A stretch of DNA of 64,000 nt from Acinetobacter terrestris (GCF_004331155.1 NZ_SJNZ01000011.1:47724-111723); one strand, 5' to 3'; counted from the first letter of the stretch, positions 48,526 through 59,062 are shown. The notes: generated by a model from the letters alone, not told the origin. Translations and numbers: made by a program.

Positions 48526-48959
48526 TGCTGTATTTAGAAGATATAAAAATTGGTGATCGTTTCATCAGCCGTGAATATGAAATGACCCTGGACGAAATCA
48601 AGCAATTTGCACATGCATATGATCCGCAAATTTTCCATACTGATGAAGACCAAGCGAAAGATCATCCTATTTTTCAAGGTATTGCTGCAAGCGGTTGGCA
48701 TACCTGTGCCGTGACCATGCGTTTATGGACAGAATGTTTTCCTGTCGCTTATGGCCTGATTGGTTCGGAATCCAATTTGCGCTGGCCACGCCCCACCCGT
48801 CCTGGCGATAAAGTTCATGTTGAGGTTGAAATTGTTGCCATTACGCCATCAAAAACCAAAACTGACCGCGCTATAGTGAGCTATGTAACTCAGGCATTGA
48901 ATCAAAATCATGATGTTTTGCTTATCTCTACAACCAAAATTGTGGTCTTTAAAAAGTGA
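48525..48959 (+). CDS. MaoC-like (R)-enoyl-CoA hydratase family protein
   Basis: A 144-residue hot-dog-fold protein. The hydratase-2 signature is seen at AYDPQIFHTDEDQAKDHPIF (Asp and His catalytic dyad, about 32-41), then GIAASGWHTCAVTMRL. It hydrates enoyl-CoAs or acts as a dehydratase. The start ATG 48525 overlaps the ABC gene stop, with AAGGAAG upstream. The in-frame extension into the ABC gene is rejected. Confidence 0.86.
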   Translation: MLYLEDIKIGDRFISREYEMTLDEIKQFAHAYDPQIFHTDEDQAKDHPIFQGIAASGWHTCAVTMRLWTECFPVAYGLIGSESNLRWPRPTRPGDKVHVEVEIVAITPSKTKTDRAIVSYVTQALNQNHDVLLISTTKIVVFKK

Positions 48960-49085
48960 TTTAAACCCGCTTAATTTACGGGCTTTAGAAAATTGTCTAA
49001 CAATTTTAATGGGATACTGTTTCTTTTCATGCCAATATGAAAAATCAATAAATAGAAAGAACGACTTAAGTGCAATGGATAGCGC

Positions 49086-50114
49086 ATGAAAACGATTTCT
49101 CCAAGACAAGATCAAGGAATACCGGGAGTTTACGGTCTGCTGCTCTTAGATGTGGTGTCACGCTGGGGCTACAATGCAGAAGCCTTGTTTACCCCCTTTC
49201 ATTTAAGTAGTGAACAATTGGCGGAGCCAAATTTCCGCATTCCAACCCCTGTCGCAAATGAACTGGTTAAACACGCGTTACGTTTAACCGGTGAACCGAC
49301 CCTAGGTTTCCATTTGGGTACCCAAATGCGAATCTCCATTCATGGTTTTATCGGCTATGCCATCATGACCGCACATGATATTAGTGATGCCCTGGTCTTG
49401 GCCAACCGCTTTATTCAGCTACGTTTACCCTTTTTACAACTTTATTTTTCCACTTTTGGTGACAAAGCCACGCTGCAATTGCAATGCGATTTTGACATCG
49501 AGCCGCTCAGGACTGAAATTGCCATAGCCTTGACCTTTGGGATTGTCACCATGGCCAAAGCCTTGACGGGCTGTGATGATCTATCTGGCGAGATTGATTT
49601 TGATTTCTCGAAACCGCTTGGTTTTGAGCGTTATATGGCAAAATTTCCATCGCATCATTTCCGTTTTGAACAACCGCATTTAATCTCAAGTTTTGATAAA
49701 AAATACTTGGGTTTGAAAATGGTCAATGCCGACCCGATTGCCAGCCAGATTGCGATTAACCAATGTGAAGCAGAACTGTCTGCGCTAGGTGAACGCCGTC
49801 GTTTGGCCATGCGGGTTCGTGATATTTTGACCAATTCAGAACAGCATTATTTAAGTATCGAAAATGTCGCAGATCGGCTGCATATGTCCGATCGGACTTT
49901 AAAACGCCAATTAGCTGCCGAAGGCACGTCTTTTTCAACCATTGTGGATGAAGTGCGTTATCGCCATGCAACATCGCTGCTTTCTCGGACGGATTACACC
50001 CTAGAGTTGATCGCGGATGAACTGGGTTATAGTGATGTAGCCAACTTCAGCCGGGCATTTAAACGCTGGAGTGGCCGTAGTCCAAGCAATTGGCGTAAAG
50101 ATCCTTATTTATAA
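49086..50114 (+). CDS. AraC-family transcriptional regulator
   Basis: A 342-residue regulator with an N-terminal arabinose-binding-like domain (PF12625 type, about 25-210). A C-terminal double HTH (about 235-340) includes [20 protein letters not shown] and [19 protein letters not shown]. Relatives such as OruR and GbdR-like proteins control amino-acid or lipid catabolism. Its target here could be the ABC/MaoC pair upstream, but this is not shown. Confidence 0.86.
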   Translation: MKTISPRQDQGIPGVYGLLLLDVVSRWGYNAEALFTPFHLSSEQLAEPNFRIPTPVANELVKHALRLTGEPTLGFHLGTQMRISIHGFIGYAIMTAHDISDALVLANRFIQLRLPFLQLYFSTFGDKATLQLQCDFDIEPLRTEIAIALTFGIVTMAKALTGCDDLSGEIDFDFSKPLGFERYMAKFPSHHFRFEQPHLISSFDKKYLGLKMVNADPIASQIAINQCEAELSALGERRRLAMRVRDILTNSEQHYLSIENVADRLHMSDRTLKRQLAAEGTSFSTIVDEVRYRHATSLLSRTDYTLELIADELGYSDVANFSRAFKRWSGRSPSNWRKDPYL

Positions 50115-50185
50115 ACTTTTGTTTTGATCAAAAAACCTGTATAAAACATGGCAAAAATGATTTGAATATTTTAAAGGAGTCATCA

Positions 50186-50560
50186 ATGAATCATCCTTCA
50201 GAATTAAAGTACGCCAGTACACACGAATGGGTCAAAATTGAAGGTGATCTGGTCGTTACAGGTATTTCCGACCATGCACAGGATGCTTTAGGGGATTTGG
50301 TCTATGTAGAAGCGCCAGAAGTCGGCCAGCACATCACTGCCGGTGAACAAGCCGGCGTAGTGGAATCTGTTAAAACCGCTTCTGATATTCATGCACCTGT
50401 TTCAGGCGAAGTGGTTGAAGTGAATCCAGACCTGGAAGATGATCCAGACTTCGTCAATGATGACCCGTATGGCAAAGGCTGGATTTATAAAATCAAGCCA
50501 AACAATATGGCGGATGTCGAAAAGTTACTTTCAAGCAGTGAATATGAAGCAGGCTTATAA
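50186..50560 (+). CDS. gcvH: glycine cleavage system H protein
   Basis: A 124-residue lipoyl carrier. The lipoylation lysine is in [16 protein letters not shown] (about 65) and the family end is [20 protein letters not shown] precedes ATG 50186; the longer frame from 50162 overlaps it. It shuttles the aminomethyl group between P, T and L proteins. gcvT and gcvP are not adjacent, so it must act with genes elsewhere. Confidence 0.94.
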   Translation: MNHPSELKYASTHEWVKIEGDLVVTGISDHAQDALGDLVYVEAPEVGQHITAGEQAGVVESVKTASDIHAPVSGEVVEVNPDLEDDPDFVNDDPYGKGWIYKIKPNNMADVEKLLSSSEYEAGL

Positions 50561-50576
50561 TCCTGTTTATATCCCT

Positions 50577-50607
50577 AAAAAAATCAGTCGTTATGGCTGA
50601 TTTTTTT
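50577..50607 (+). terminator. terminator of gcvH
   Basis: A stem AAAAAATCAG/CTGATTTTTT with a T7 tail, directly after gcvH. Confidence 0.85.
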
Positions 50608-50879
50608 ATTTTAAGCCAATAAATGTCAGAGATGAAAAACTCATCTCTAAAAATCATATTATGAGATTAACAGTAAATAAAACCAGAGAATTAAATTTAT
50701 TAAGGTCTTTCATTCTTGATATACCTATACTTTTTCGCAGTAATCATCTAAAATTCGTACAATCTAACGATGATCTGACTTATCTTCAATCATTATAAAA
50801 AATCATTTGCCTAACTTACAAAAATAATTGCCCCGATAAGCCTGATGACTCGTCTACCTCTTAGGAATCTAGGTCAATT

Positions 50880-52061
50880 ATGTCTCCTGTAAATGCACAA
50901 CAGTTATGGAATAAGTCCTTTATTCTGTGTCTGGCCAACAATCTGTTTTTGTTTGTGTTTTATTTTGCTCAAACCACAATTTTACCGATCTATATTGTAA
51001 ATGAATTACATGGAACCTTGGCGCAAGCAGGTTTAGCCATGACGCTATTTATGGCCTCCTCAATTGCCGTTCGTCCTTTTAGCGGTTTGATTATTGAGAA
51101 AATTGGACGCAAAAAAGCGCTATATATTTCAGAGACCTTATTCTGTCTTTTTTCATTTGCCTATATTTTTGCAGATAATCTGACTTTTCTTTTAGTCATC
51201 CGCCTGTTTCATGGTATCTGGTTTAGTATTTTAACCACCGTGACCGTCCCGATTGCCAATGACTTTATTCCTGCTAACCGTAAGGGTGAAGGCATGGGAT
51301 ATTTTGTCATGTCGGTCAACCTGGGGATTGTACTGGGTCCATTAATTGGTCTTAGCTTGATTCAGCAACTGTCTTATCAAATGGTTGCAGCGATTTTAGC
51401 TGGCATTATTTGTTTAGGGTTTGCATTTTGCTTCCTGATTCCAGTTCAAGAAACCATAAAAACCCAAGTTAAAACCGTTAAACGTAAATTATCTGTTCAT
51501 GATTTTGTTGAAAAGAAAGCCTTGCCTGTTTCTATTATGGCCATGATTATCTCTTTTTCTTATGCCAGTATTATGTCGTTCATTTCGACTTTTGCCGAAT
51601 CAAAAAATTTACTTGCCTATGCCAGTTTATTCTTTGTGGTCTTTGCCATTTCGATGATGAGCTTGCGACCAATCACCGGGAAAATTTATGATCGTAAAGG
51701 GCCAAATTTTGTAGTCTACCCTGCGATTGCGCTATTTTCGATTGGGCTGATTTTTTTAAGCCAAATCAATAACGTGACTGGATTGATGATTGCAGCGGTA
51801 TTTGTCGGTATGGGCTTTGGGTCGGCACAGCCATGCTTGCAAACCCTTTCCATCCAGCATTCACCGAAAGCCAGAATTGGACATGCAACCTCAACCTTTT
51901 TTACCTGTTATGACATTGGTATTGCGCTGGGTTCAATTTTGCTGGGTGTGCTGATTGCTCATCAGGGCTACAGCTTTGCCTATCTGCTCTGTGCATTTAT
52001 CACGGCTTTAAGTTTGATTTTTTATAAATTATTTGTAGATCGTAAACATACAGTAGCCTAA
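50880..52061 (+). CDS. MFS transporter (YfcJ/YhhS-like)
   Basis: A 393-residue 12-helix facilitator. The loop 2-3 motif is GLIIEKIGRKKALYISE, helix 5 is GYFVMSVNLGIVLGPLIG, and loop 8-9 has GKIYDRKGPNFVV. The group includes sugar efflux and drug exporters with no fixed substrate. AGGTCAATT precedes the ATG. It is a single gene. Confidence 0.85.
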   Translation: MSPVNAQQLWNKSFILCLANNLFLFVFYFAQTTILPIYIVNELHGTLAQAGLAMTLFMASSIAVRPFSGLIIEKIGRKKALYISETLFCLFSFAYIFADNLTFLLVIRLFHGIWFSILTTVTVPIANDFIPANRKGEGMGYFVMSVNLGIVLGPLIGLSLIQQLSYQMVAAILAGIICLGFAFCFLIPVQETIKTQVKTVKRKLSVHDFVEKKALPVSIMAMIISFSYASIMSFISTFAESKNLLAYASLFFVVFAISMMSLRPITGKIYDRKGPNFVVYPAIALFSIGLIFLSQINNVTGLMIAAVFVGMGFGSAQPCLQTLSIQHSPKARIGHATSTFFTCYDIGIALGSILLGVLIAHQGYSFAYLLCAFITALSLIFYKLFVDRKHTVA

Positions 52062-52094
52062 AAAACTTCATACCAGACTCATATAATAAAAAAC

Positions 52095-52130
52095 ATGCAC
52101 CACCCTACAATTGGATGATGCATATTTTTT
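52095..52130. terminator. bidirectional terminator MFS / pilU
   Basis: An 11-bp stem with two mismatches (ATGCACCACCC / GGATGATGCAT) flanked by T-rich DNA on both strands, between convergent genes. Confidence 0.55.
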
Positions 52131-52179
52131 ATAATTTCACTTAATAATTTTTAAATTATTATTTTAAAACATGACTCAA

Positions 52180-53373
52180 CTAAGCTTGGTGCTCTTCCTT
52201 GGTTTTACTTTCTTCAGGATTACTTTCCTGCAGCATGCTAAATGATGCTGTTGAACCAGGTACAGACTGATCTTCTCTTGGACTTTTTAATTTGATCTGT
52301 AAACGTAATTCATTCATGGAGTCTGCATTACGCAAGGCCTCTTCATAGCTAATAGCACCTTCATTATACAAATCAAATAAAGCCTGATCGAAAGTTTGCA
52401 TGCCCAATTCACGGGATTTTTTCATGATTTCTTTCAGTTCATGCAATTGACCTTTAAGAATATTATCGCCAATCAGCGGCGTATTGAGCAAAATTTCAAT
52501 GGCAGCACGACGACCGCTGCCATCTTGAGTTCGTACCAAACGCTGGGAAATAATCGCTTTCATGTTTGATGACAAATCCATCAATAACTGATTTTTTCGC
52601 TCTTCAGGGAAAAAATTAATAATCCGGTCAAGTGCTTGATTGGCATTATTCGCGTGTAGCGTTCCCAAACATAAATGTCCGGTTTCCGCAAAAGCAATCG
52701 CATGTTCCATGGTTTCAGTATCACGGATTTCCCCAATCAAAATCACATCGGGCGCTTGGCGTAAGGTGTTTTTCAAAGCATTGTGCCATGAGTGACTGTC
52801 TACACCGACTTCACGATGAGTAATCATGGATTTCTTATGTTTATGTACAAATTCAACTGGGTCTTCAACCGTAATAATATGCCCGGCTGAATTTTCATTA
52901 CGATGATCAATCATGGCGGCTAAAGAGGTTGATTTACCCGAACCCGTTGCACCCACGACCAGTACCAAGCCGCGTTTTGCCATCATCACGTCTTTGAGTG
53001 ATTCAGGAAGTTTTAACTGGGCAAAGTTTGGAATTTCCGCGGTAATGGTACGAATGACCATGCCCACTTGTAACTGTTGTTGAAACACATTAATACGAAA
53101 GCGCGAAACGTTAGGCACACTAATGGCAAAATTACATTCGAGTTCTTTTTCAAATTCTTGCTGTTGTTTTTCGTTCATTAAACTATAGGCAAATAATTTG
53201 GTTTTATCTGCCGTCAATGCCTGTTGTCCAATAGGTTTCATTAGACCCTGATGTTTAATGCTGGGCGGAAAATCTGCTGAAATAAATAAGTCCGAACCGC
53301 CATATTCCACCACTTTGGTCAGCATATGAAATATTATTTTACGTGCTTCTTCCAGTAATTCTGCACTATACAT
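52180..53373 (-). CDS. pilU: PilT/PilU-family twitching motility ATPase (PilU-like)
   Basis: About 397 residues. ATG 53373 has GGGGGG six bases upstream and gives a normal PilU N-terminus; the longer frame starts with GTG. The core has Walker A GATGSGKST (about 145), the Asp box VEDPVEFVH, Walker B QAPDVILIGEIRD and the His box GTLHANNANQALDRI. It has a PilU-type C-terminal tail rich in Glu/Ser. It powers type IV pilus retraction with PilT. No pilT is adjacent, which differs from the usual pilTU pair, so it may be a stand-alone paralogue. Confidence 0.85.
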   Translation of the reverse strand: MYSAELLEEARKIIFHMLTKVVEYGGSDLFISADFPPSIKHQGLMKPIGQQALTADKTKLFAYSLMNEKQQQEFEKELECNFAISVPNVSRFRINVFQQQLQVGMVIRTITAEIPNFAQLKLPESLKDVMMAKRGLVLVVGATGSGKSTSLAAMIDHRNENSAGHIITVEDPVEFVHKHKKSMITHREVGVDSHSWHNALKNTLRQAPDVILIGEIRDTETMEHAIAFAETGHLCLGTLHANNANQALDRIINFFPEERKNQLLMDLSSNMKAIISQRLVRTQDGSGRRAAIEILLNTPLIGDNILKGQLHELKEIMKKSRELGMQTFDQALFDLYNEGAISYEEALRNADSMNELRLQIKLKSPREDQSVPGSTASFSMLQESNPEESKTKEEHQA

Positions 53374-53619
53374 ATTTTTCCCCCCAGTTAAAAGCATCTC
53401 TAACGACCAAGCCACATCTATAGCGAATTGTATTTATGAAACAATTAGTTATTACTTAGTTGTTACTTGGAATCATTTTTTATTATTGTGCCTAAAGAAC
53501 GTAGATGACTCAAATTTGTTAATTTTAATCAGTTAAAAGAATTCATAAAAAATGTATAGGGCATCAACAAAATAGGGTTCTAAATTTAAACAGATAACAT
53601 AAATGTATTGATCAGCAAC

Positions 53620-53648
53620 GATGCAGCCCCGATGAACGGGGCTGCATC
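53620..53648 (-). terminator. hairpin after DAHP synthase gene
   Basis: A perfect 12-bp GC-rich stem GATGCAGCCCCG/CGGGGCTGCATC with a 5-base loop, 28 bp past the stop. The T-run is short on the minus strand. Confidence 0.7.
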
Positions 53649-53676
53649 AGAAAACAAGTATACTTTTTAAGAAATC

Positions 53677-54738
53677 TTAAGCACTGCGCTTTAATTGAGA
53701 AACACGCAGTGAATCGGCAACCTCCACTAAAAGTTGCTGTGTTTTATCCCAACCTAAGCAGCCATCCGTTACAGATTGACCATAAGTCATCTCACACGAA
53801 ATCTTTTGCTGACCATCGACCAGATGGCTTTCGAGCATTACGCCACGGACATTGCTATTAGTGCATTCAGCTACAATAGTCCGTAAAACTTCAGCTTGTA
53901 ATAAGGGATTTTTATGGCTGTTACCATGACTGCAGTCAATCACCAAAGCCGGCAGTTCCCCTTTGGCCTTTTCCTTAATTTTTTCAATTTCGGCCAACTG
54001 GTAATTTGGGCCTGAATTGGCACCACGTAAAATCAGATGCGCTTTGCGATTGCCTTGCGACTCTAAAATACACGGTAAGCCTGACTGACTCATGCCCATG
54101 AATTCATGTGGATGTGCAGCCGATTGAATGGCATCCAGCGCAATTTGAATGGAGCCATCTGTGCCGTTCTTGAAACCGATGCTGTACGGCATATGGCTTG
54201 AAATTTCACGGTGAATTTGTGATTCGCTGGTCCGTGCACCAATTGCACCCCAAGCCAGCAAGTCATCGAAATAAGCGGTTGCCATCGGGCTTAGAATCTC
54301 TGAGGCAATCGGTAAACCCATTTCGATAATTTGCAGATATAACTCACGTGACTTTTCTAAGCCTAGTTGCATATTCGATGAGCCATCTAAATTTGGGTCA
54401 TATAAAAAACCTTTCCAGCCAATTGTTGTGCGTGGTTTTTCGATATAGGCACGCATCACCAGAAAAATTTGATCCGCTACTTTGCTTTGTAATTGTTGTA
54501 ATTTTTCAGCATATTCAAGCGCAGAAATGGGATCGTGAATTGAACATGGACCTGTCACCACCATTAAACGATGATCTTTGCCATCTAAAATGTTTTGAAT
54601 GGTTTGACGCTGCTCGGCAATTTGTTGAGCCAGTTTTGCAGATAAAGGCAATTGTGCCTTTAATTGGTGAGGCAAACTTAAAATGGTTTCTTTTGCAGTC
54701 GTTTGCGTTTGTTGTAAAGCAGTATTTAAAGCATTCAT
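53677..54738 (-). CDS. aroG: 3-deoxy-7-phosphoheptulonate (DAHP) synthase, class I
   Basis: A 353-residue AroFGH-type enzyme that joins PEP and erythrose-4-phosphate, the entry to aromatic synthesis. Motifs are VVTGPCSIHDP (about 60), RAYIEKPRTTIGWKG (about 95), GARTSESQIHRE (about 167) and HLILRGANSGPNY. CSHGNSHKNP (about 268) and the metal-site ESHLVDGQQ near 305 follow. AGGA lies nine bases before the ATG. The gene follows a 340-bp leader with two aromatic-rich leader ORFs and an intrinsic terminator, so expression is probably attenuated by aromatic amino-acid supply. Which of Phe, Tyr or Trp feeds back on the enzyme cannot be told here. Confidence 0.94.
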   Translation of the reverse strand: MNALNTALQQTQTTAKETILSLPHQLKAQLPLSAKLAQQIAEQRQTIQNILDGKDHRLMVVTGPCSIHDPISALEYAEKLQQLQSKVADQIFLVMRAYIEKPRTTIGWKGFLYDPNLDGSSNMQLGLEKSRELYLQIIEMGLPIASEILSPMATAYFDDLLAWGAIGARTSESQIHREISSHMPYSIGFKNGTDGSIQIALDAIQSAAHPHEFMGMSQSGLPCILESQGNRKAHLILRGANSGPNYQLAEIEKIKEKAKGELPALVIDCSHGNSHKNPLLQAEVLRTIVAECTNSNVRGVMLESHLVDGQQKISCEMTYGQSVTDGCLGWDKTQQLLVEVADSLRVSQLKRSA

Positions 54739-54773
54739 TGGTCTTTCCTGGGGACTATTTTCAGTCCAATCTT

Positions 54774-54878
54774 TTATTTGAGCGTTATGGGTCTAATGGA
54801 TGGCAAGGCAAGATTCATCATTTGACTAAAATAAAACCAATAAGAGCTGCTAAAATATGAGTAATTTAATGTTTTCAT
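54774..54878 (-). CDS. second aromatic-rich leader peptide (34 aa) of aroG
   Basis: ATG at 54878 has GGAG nine bases upstream. The 34-residue ORF begins MKTLNYSYFSSSYWFYFS, with eight Tyr/Trp/Phe in residues 6-17, a density not expected by chance. It ends 35 bases before the aroG start. The segment coding Tyr-Trp-Phe (54842-54833, UAUUGGUUUU) can pair over 10 bases, with two G-U pairs, with AAAGACCAAUG at the aroG start (54746-54736). I infer translational attenuation: ribosomes stalled on these codons would free the aroG start. Confidence 0.7.
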   Translation of the reverse strand: MKTLNYSYFSSSYWFYFSQMMNLALPSIRPITLK

Positions 54879-54913
54879 GAAGTAACTCCAAAAATATATA
54901 AAAAAATAAAGCA

Positions 54914-54946
54914 TAAAAAAACCTGATCAGGGTTGCCGATCAGGTT
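54914..54946 (-). terminator. attenuator terminator upstream of aroG
   Basis: A stem AACCTGATC/GATCAGGTT with T7 on the minus strand. Its loop contains GGCAACC, which can instead pair with GGTTGCC at about 54958-54964. An upstream TTGCCTGAAC/GTTCGGGCAA hairpin, and a GGGCAA/TTGCCC alternative, complete a switchable attenuator fold. Confidence 0.82.
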
Positions 54947-54992
54947 ATAAACTGGGTGGGCAACCATTTCTTGCCCGAACGCGTTCAGGCAA

Positions 54993-55049
54993 TTATCTAA
55001 ATTGCCAAAAATAATAACGTGCGTTTGAGATGACTGGTTGCTTTAACAT
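54993..55049 (-). CDS. aromatic leader peptide (18 aa) of aroG attenuator
   Basis: The 18-codon ORF encodes MLKQPVISNARYYFWQFR and then stops. Tyr-Tyr-Phe-Trp-x-Phe at residues 12-17 is the sensing stretch. It lies between a consensus promoter (55085-55113) and the terminator at 54914-54946, the order of classical trp/phe attenuators. The ribosome site is modest (GAAG, eight bases upstream). Confidence 0.8.
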   Translation of the reverse strand: MLKQPVISNARYYFWQFR

Positions 55050-55084
55050 CTTTATTTCTTCAAAAAAGTATGTGTCTTAAAATT

Positions 55085-55113
55085 AAAATACGCTGTATTC
55101 ATCACTTTGACAA
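55085..55113 (-). promoter_or_regulatory. sigma-70 promoter of the aroG leader
   Basis: On the minus strand TTGTCA (55113-55108), a 17-bp spacer and TATTTT (55090-55085) lie 36 bp before leader peptide 1. The spacing is ideal and both boxes are near consensus. Confidence 0.7.
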
Positions 55114-55409
55114 GCGTTTTATCTAAAATAAAAATACATAAATCAGTCAACTTTTACTTATATATTGTTTAAAAAATATGAGAAGATTGAGCTTTATACT
55201 TTTATATGTAGACGAAGAACGCCTTATAACAGATTGATGCCTTAATCATTTAGCTTTAATTATGTACCAAGGTTAATTTTGATTTAATAATTTTCATCTT
55301 TTCTCTCAAAACGAATAATTTAAAATATTAATAAATAAAATAAAATTAGTTTTTATTTTCGCAGTTTGATGTTTAAAAAATCTCAGTTACAAAAAAACAA
55401 TTACGGATA
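55114..55409. other. AT-rich gap, remains of aroP 5' end lost
   Basis: No gene. The first part may carry upstream promoter elements for aroG. The permease homology starts only at about 55404, and the 5' third of that gene is absent. Confidence 0.5.
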
Positions 55410-56534
55410 TCTAGATGGAATTACTGGGTACTGAACATTCTGGTCTGCATGGCTGAATTGAGTGCGATTGGTCTGTATATTCATTACTGGTGGCCGGAAA
55501 TTCCGACCTGGGTATCTGCACTGGGTTTCTTTATTTTCATTAATGTAATTAATCTGTTACATGTAAAATTATTTGGTGAAATGGAATTTTGGCTCGCCAT
55601 TATTAAAGTATTGGCCATTATTGTCATGATTGCTTTTGGCAGCTATTTACTCGCAACTGGTAGTGGTGGTACACAATCGAGTCTGCAAAATTTATGGGAA
55701 TTAGGCGGCTTCTTCCTGAATGGTGTTATGGGATTGGTCATGGCAATGGTGATGATTATATTTGCTTTTGGTAACATTGAATTGGTCGGCATTGCCGCTA
55801 CAGAAACGGATAATCCGCAAAAAACTTCACCTAAAGCCATCAACCAGATTGTGTATCGGGTCCTGTTATTTTATATCTTAAGTCTGGTGATTATTTTATC
55901 GCTTTATCCATGGAATCAAATGGCGCAAGGCGGCAGCCCTTTTGTACTGATCTTTGACTCTCTGGGAAGCCAAACCGTGGCGACAATTTTAAATTTTGTC
56001 GTGCTGACTGTCGCTGTTTCTGTCTATAACAGTACCAACTATTGCACCAGCCGTATGCTGTTAGGCTTGGCTCAACAAGGCAATGCACCCAAGTTTTTAA
56101 GCAAAATTAATCCACGGGGCATTCCAGTCAACGCAGTCATGGTCTCGGCATTTTTTACATTAATGTGTGTATTGATCAATTATTTATTCCCTGAAAAAGC
56201 CTTTAGCCTGCTGATGATGCTGGTGGTCGCAGCAATTGTGATTAACTGGGTTGTGATTTCCTATACGCATTTGAAATTCAAAAAACACATGATCGCCATG
56301 AATGCACCGACGCAATTTCCAAGCATTGCCTACCCTTTTACCAATTATCTGTGCATCATTTTTATGTGCGGTATTTTGCTGATTATGAGCCAAACCCCAG
56401 ATATGCGCATTGCGGTGATGATGATTCCGGTCTGGATTGCAGTCCTATCGATTGCCTATTTTTTCAAAAATAAGAAAATAACGGACCCTCAATTGGCATT
56501 AAAAGATAAAATGCGTTCTGTTCCGAAGGCTTGA
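55410..56534 (+). pseudogene. aroP: 5'-truncated aromatic amino-acid permease (AroP-like)
   Basis: In-frame homology to AroP begins at SRWNYWVLNILVCMAELSAIG and runs to the normal C-terminus. It includes PEIPTWVSALGFF, KLFGEMEFWLAIIKV, ELVGIAATETDNPQ and SVYNSTNYCTSRMLLGLAQQGN. About 95-105 N-terminal residues (the first three helices, with the unwound substrate-binding GAIGTG segment) are missing. No ATG/GTG/TTG lies in frame before 55449 back to a stop at 55374. Just upstream the alignment looks frame-shifted (GGATATCTAGATGG, as if GCAG were lost). It cannot make a normal transporter. It lies before tyrB and back to back with the attenuated aroG. Confidence 0.78.
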
Positions 56535-56566
56535 TTTGTTTACTCTATATAACGAAGGATGTATTC

Positions 56567-57772
56567 ATGTTCCAACATGTTGATACTTATGCAGGTGATC
56601 CGATTCTTTCTTTGATGGAAGAATTTGGAAAAGACCAACGCTCTCATAAAGTTAATCTAAGTATTGGCTTGTATTACAATGAAGACAATATTGTTCCTCA
56701 ACTCAATGCCGTTAAAGCGGCTTATAAAAATATTGAAGCGAGCAATGATCAGGTCAAGCTCTATTTACCGATGGATGGTTTGAAGTCTTATAACCAAGCC
56801 ACTCAAGCCCTCGTTTTAGGTCAAGACAGTCAGGCGCGTCTTGATGGACGTGCGGTAACGATTCAAACTTTGGGCGGTTCAGGCGCACTTAAAGTCGGTG
56901 CCGATTTTCTTAAAAAATATTTTCCTGAATCTGATGTTTGGGTCAGCCAACCGACTTGGGAAAATCATATTGCCATCTTTAATGGGGCGGGTCTTCACAC
57001 GCATTTCTATCCGTATTTCGATGCAACAACCAATGGGGTGAATGTTCCGGCTATGCTGGAAAAATTAAGCCAGCTTCCTGCCAAAAGCATTGTGCTGTTA
57101 CACCCTTGTTGCCATAACCCGACAGGTGCAGATTTAACCACGGCTGAATGGGATCAAGTGATTGAAGTGTTGAAACAACAGGACCTGATTCCATTTTTGG
57201 ATATTGCCTATCAAGGTTTTGGTCAAGGGCTGGAACAAGATGCTTATGCCATTCGCGCTTTAGATCAAGCCGGGATGAATTTCATTGTCAGCAATTCATT
57301 CTCTAAAATTTTCTCGCTTTATGGCGAACGGATTGGCGGTTTAACTTTTGTGTGTGATGATCAAGCTACTGCACAAAAAGTATTGGGGCAATTAAAAGCC
57401 ACTGTACGCCGTATTTACTCAAGCCCGGCAACGACGGGCGCCTTGCTGGTGGATAATGTGCTGAATGATGCTGATCTGACTGCACAATGGCAAGCTGAAC
57501 TGACTGAAATGCGCGAACGTATTATTAAGATGCGTCAAATATTGAATGAAAAATTAAGCCAAGCTTTGCCTGAACGTGACTTTAGTTATCTGGTCAAACA
57601 ACAAGGCATGTTTAGTTATACCGGCTTAACGGCTGAACAGGTTGATATCTTAAAAGATCAATATGCGATCTATCTGGTGCGCAGTGGCCGTATGTGTGCT
57701 GCCGGCTTAAATTTAAGCAATATTGATTATGTCGCTGAGTCTATTGCAGAAGTCATTAAAGCAACTGCTTAA
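56567..57772 (+). CDS. tyrB: aromatic amino-acid aminotransferase
   Basis: A 401-residue class I PLP aminotransferase of the AspC/TyrB group. It has [13 protein letters not shown] near residue 30, [14 protein letters not shown] near 105 and [13 protein letters not shown] near 182. The PLP lysine is in [16 protein letters not shown] (about 246) and the substrate Arg in [13 protein letters not shown]. It makes Phe/Tyr from the keto acids. ATG 56567 has GAAGGAT upstream; the TTG-started extension is rejected. It follows the aroP remnant by 32 bp, so it may once have been an aroP-tyrB operon. Its present promoter is unclear. Confidence 0.9.
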   Translation: MFQHVDTYAGDPILSLMEEFGKDQRSHKVNLSIGLYYNEDNIVPQLNAVKAAYKNIEASNDQVKLYLPMDGLKSYNQATQALVLGQDSQARLDGRAVTIQTLGGSGALKVGADFLKKYFPESDVWVSQPTWENHIAIFNGAGLHTHFYPYFDATTNGVNVPAMLEKLSQLPAKSIVLLHPCCHNPTGADLTTAEWDQVIEVLKQQDLIPFLDIAYQGFGQGLEQDAYAIRALDQAGMNFIVSNSFSKIFSLYGERIGGLTFVCDDQATAQKVLGQLKATVRRIYSSPATTGALLVDNVLNDADLTAQWQAELTEMRERIIKMRQILNEKLSQALPERDFSYLVKQQGMFSYTGLTAEQVDILKDQYAIYLVRSGRMCAAGLNLSNIDYVAESIAEVIKATA

Positions 57773-57784
57773 ACACGTTGATAT

Positions 57785-57812
57785 AAAAAAACGGGCATAT
57801 TGCCCGTTTTTT
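57785..57812. terminator. bidirectional terminator tyrB / frmA
   Basis: A stem ACGGGCA/TGCCCGT with A6 before and T6 after, between convergent genes. Confidence 0.88.
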
Positions 57813-57825
57813 ATTTTGCAGAAGA

Positions 57826-59013
<1,188 letters not shown>

Positions 59014-59062
59014 CTAACATGATGATAATATGTACGTATAACTTTATGACTTCATAACAATT

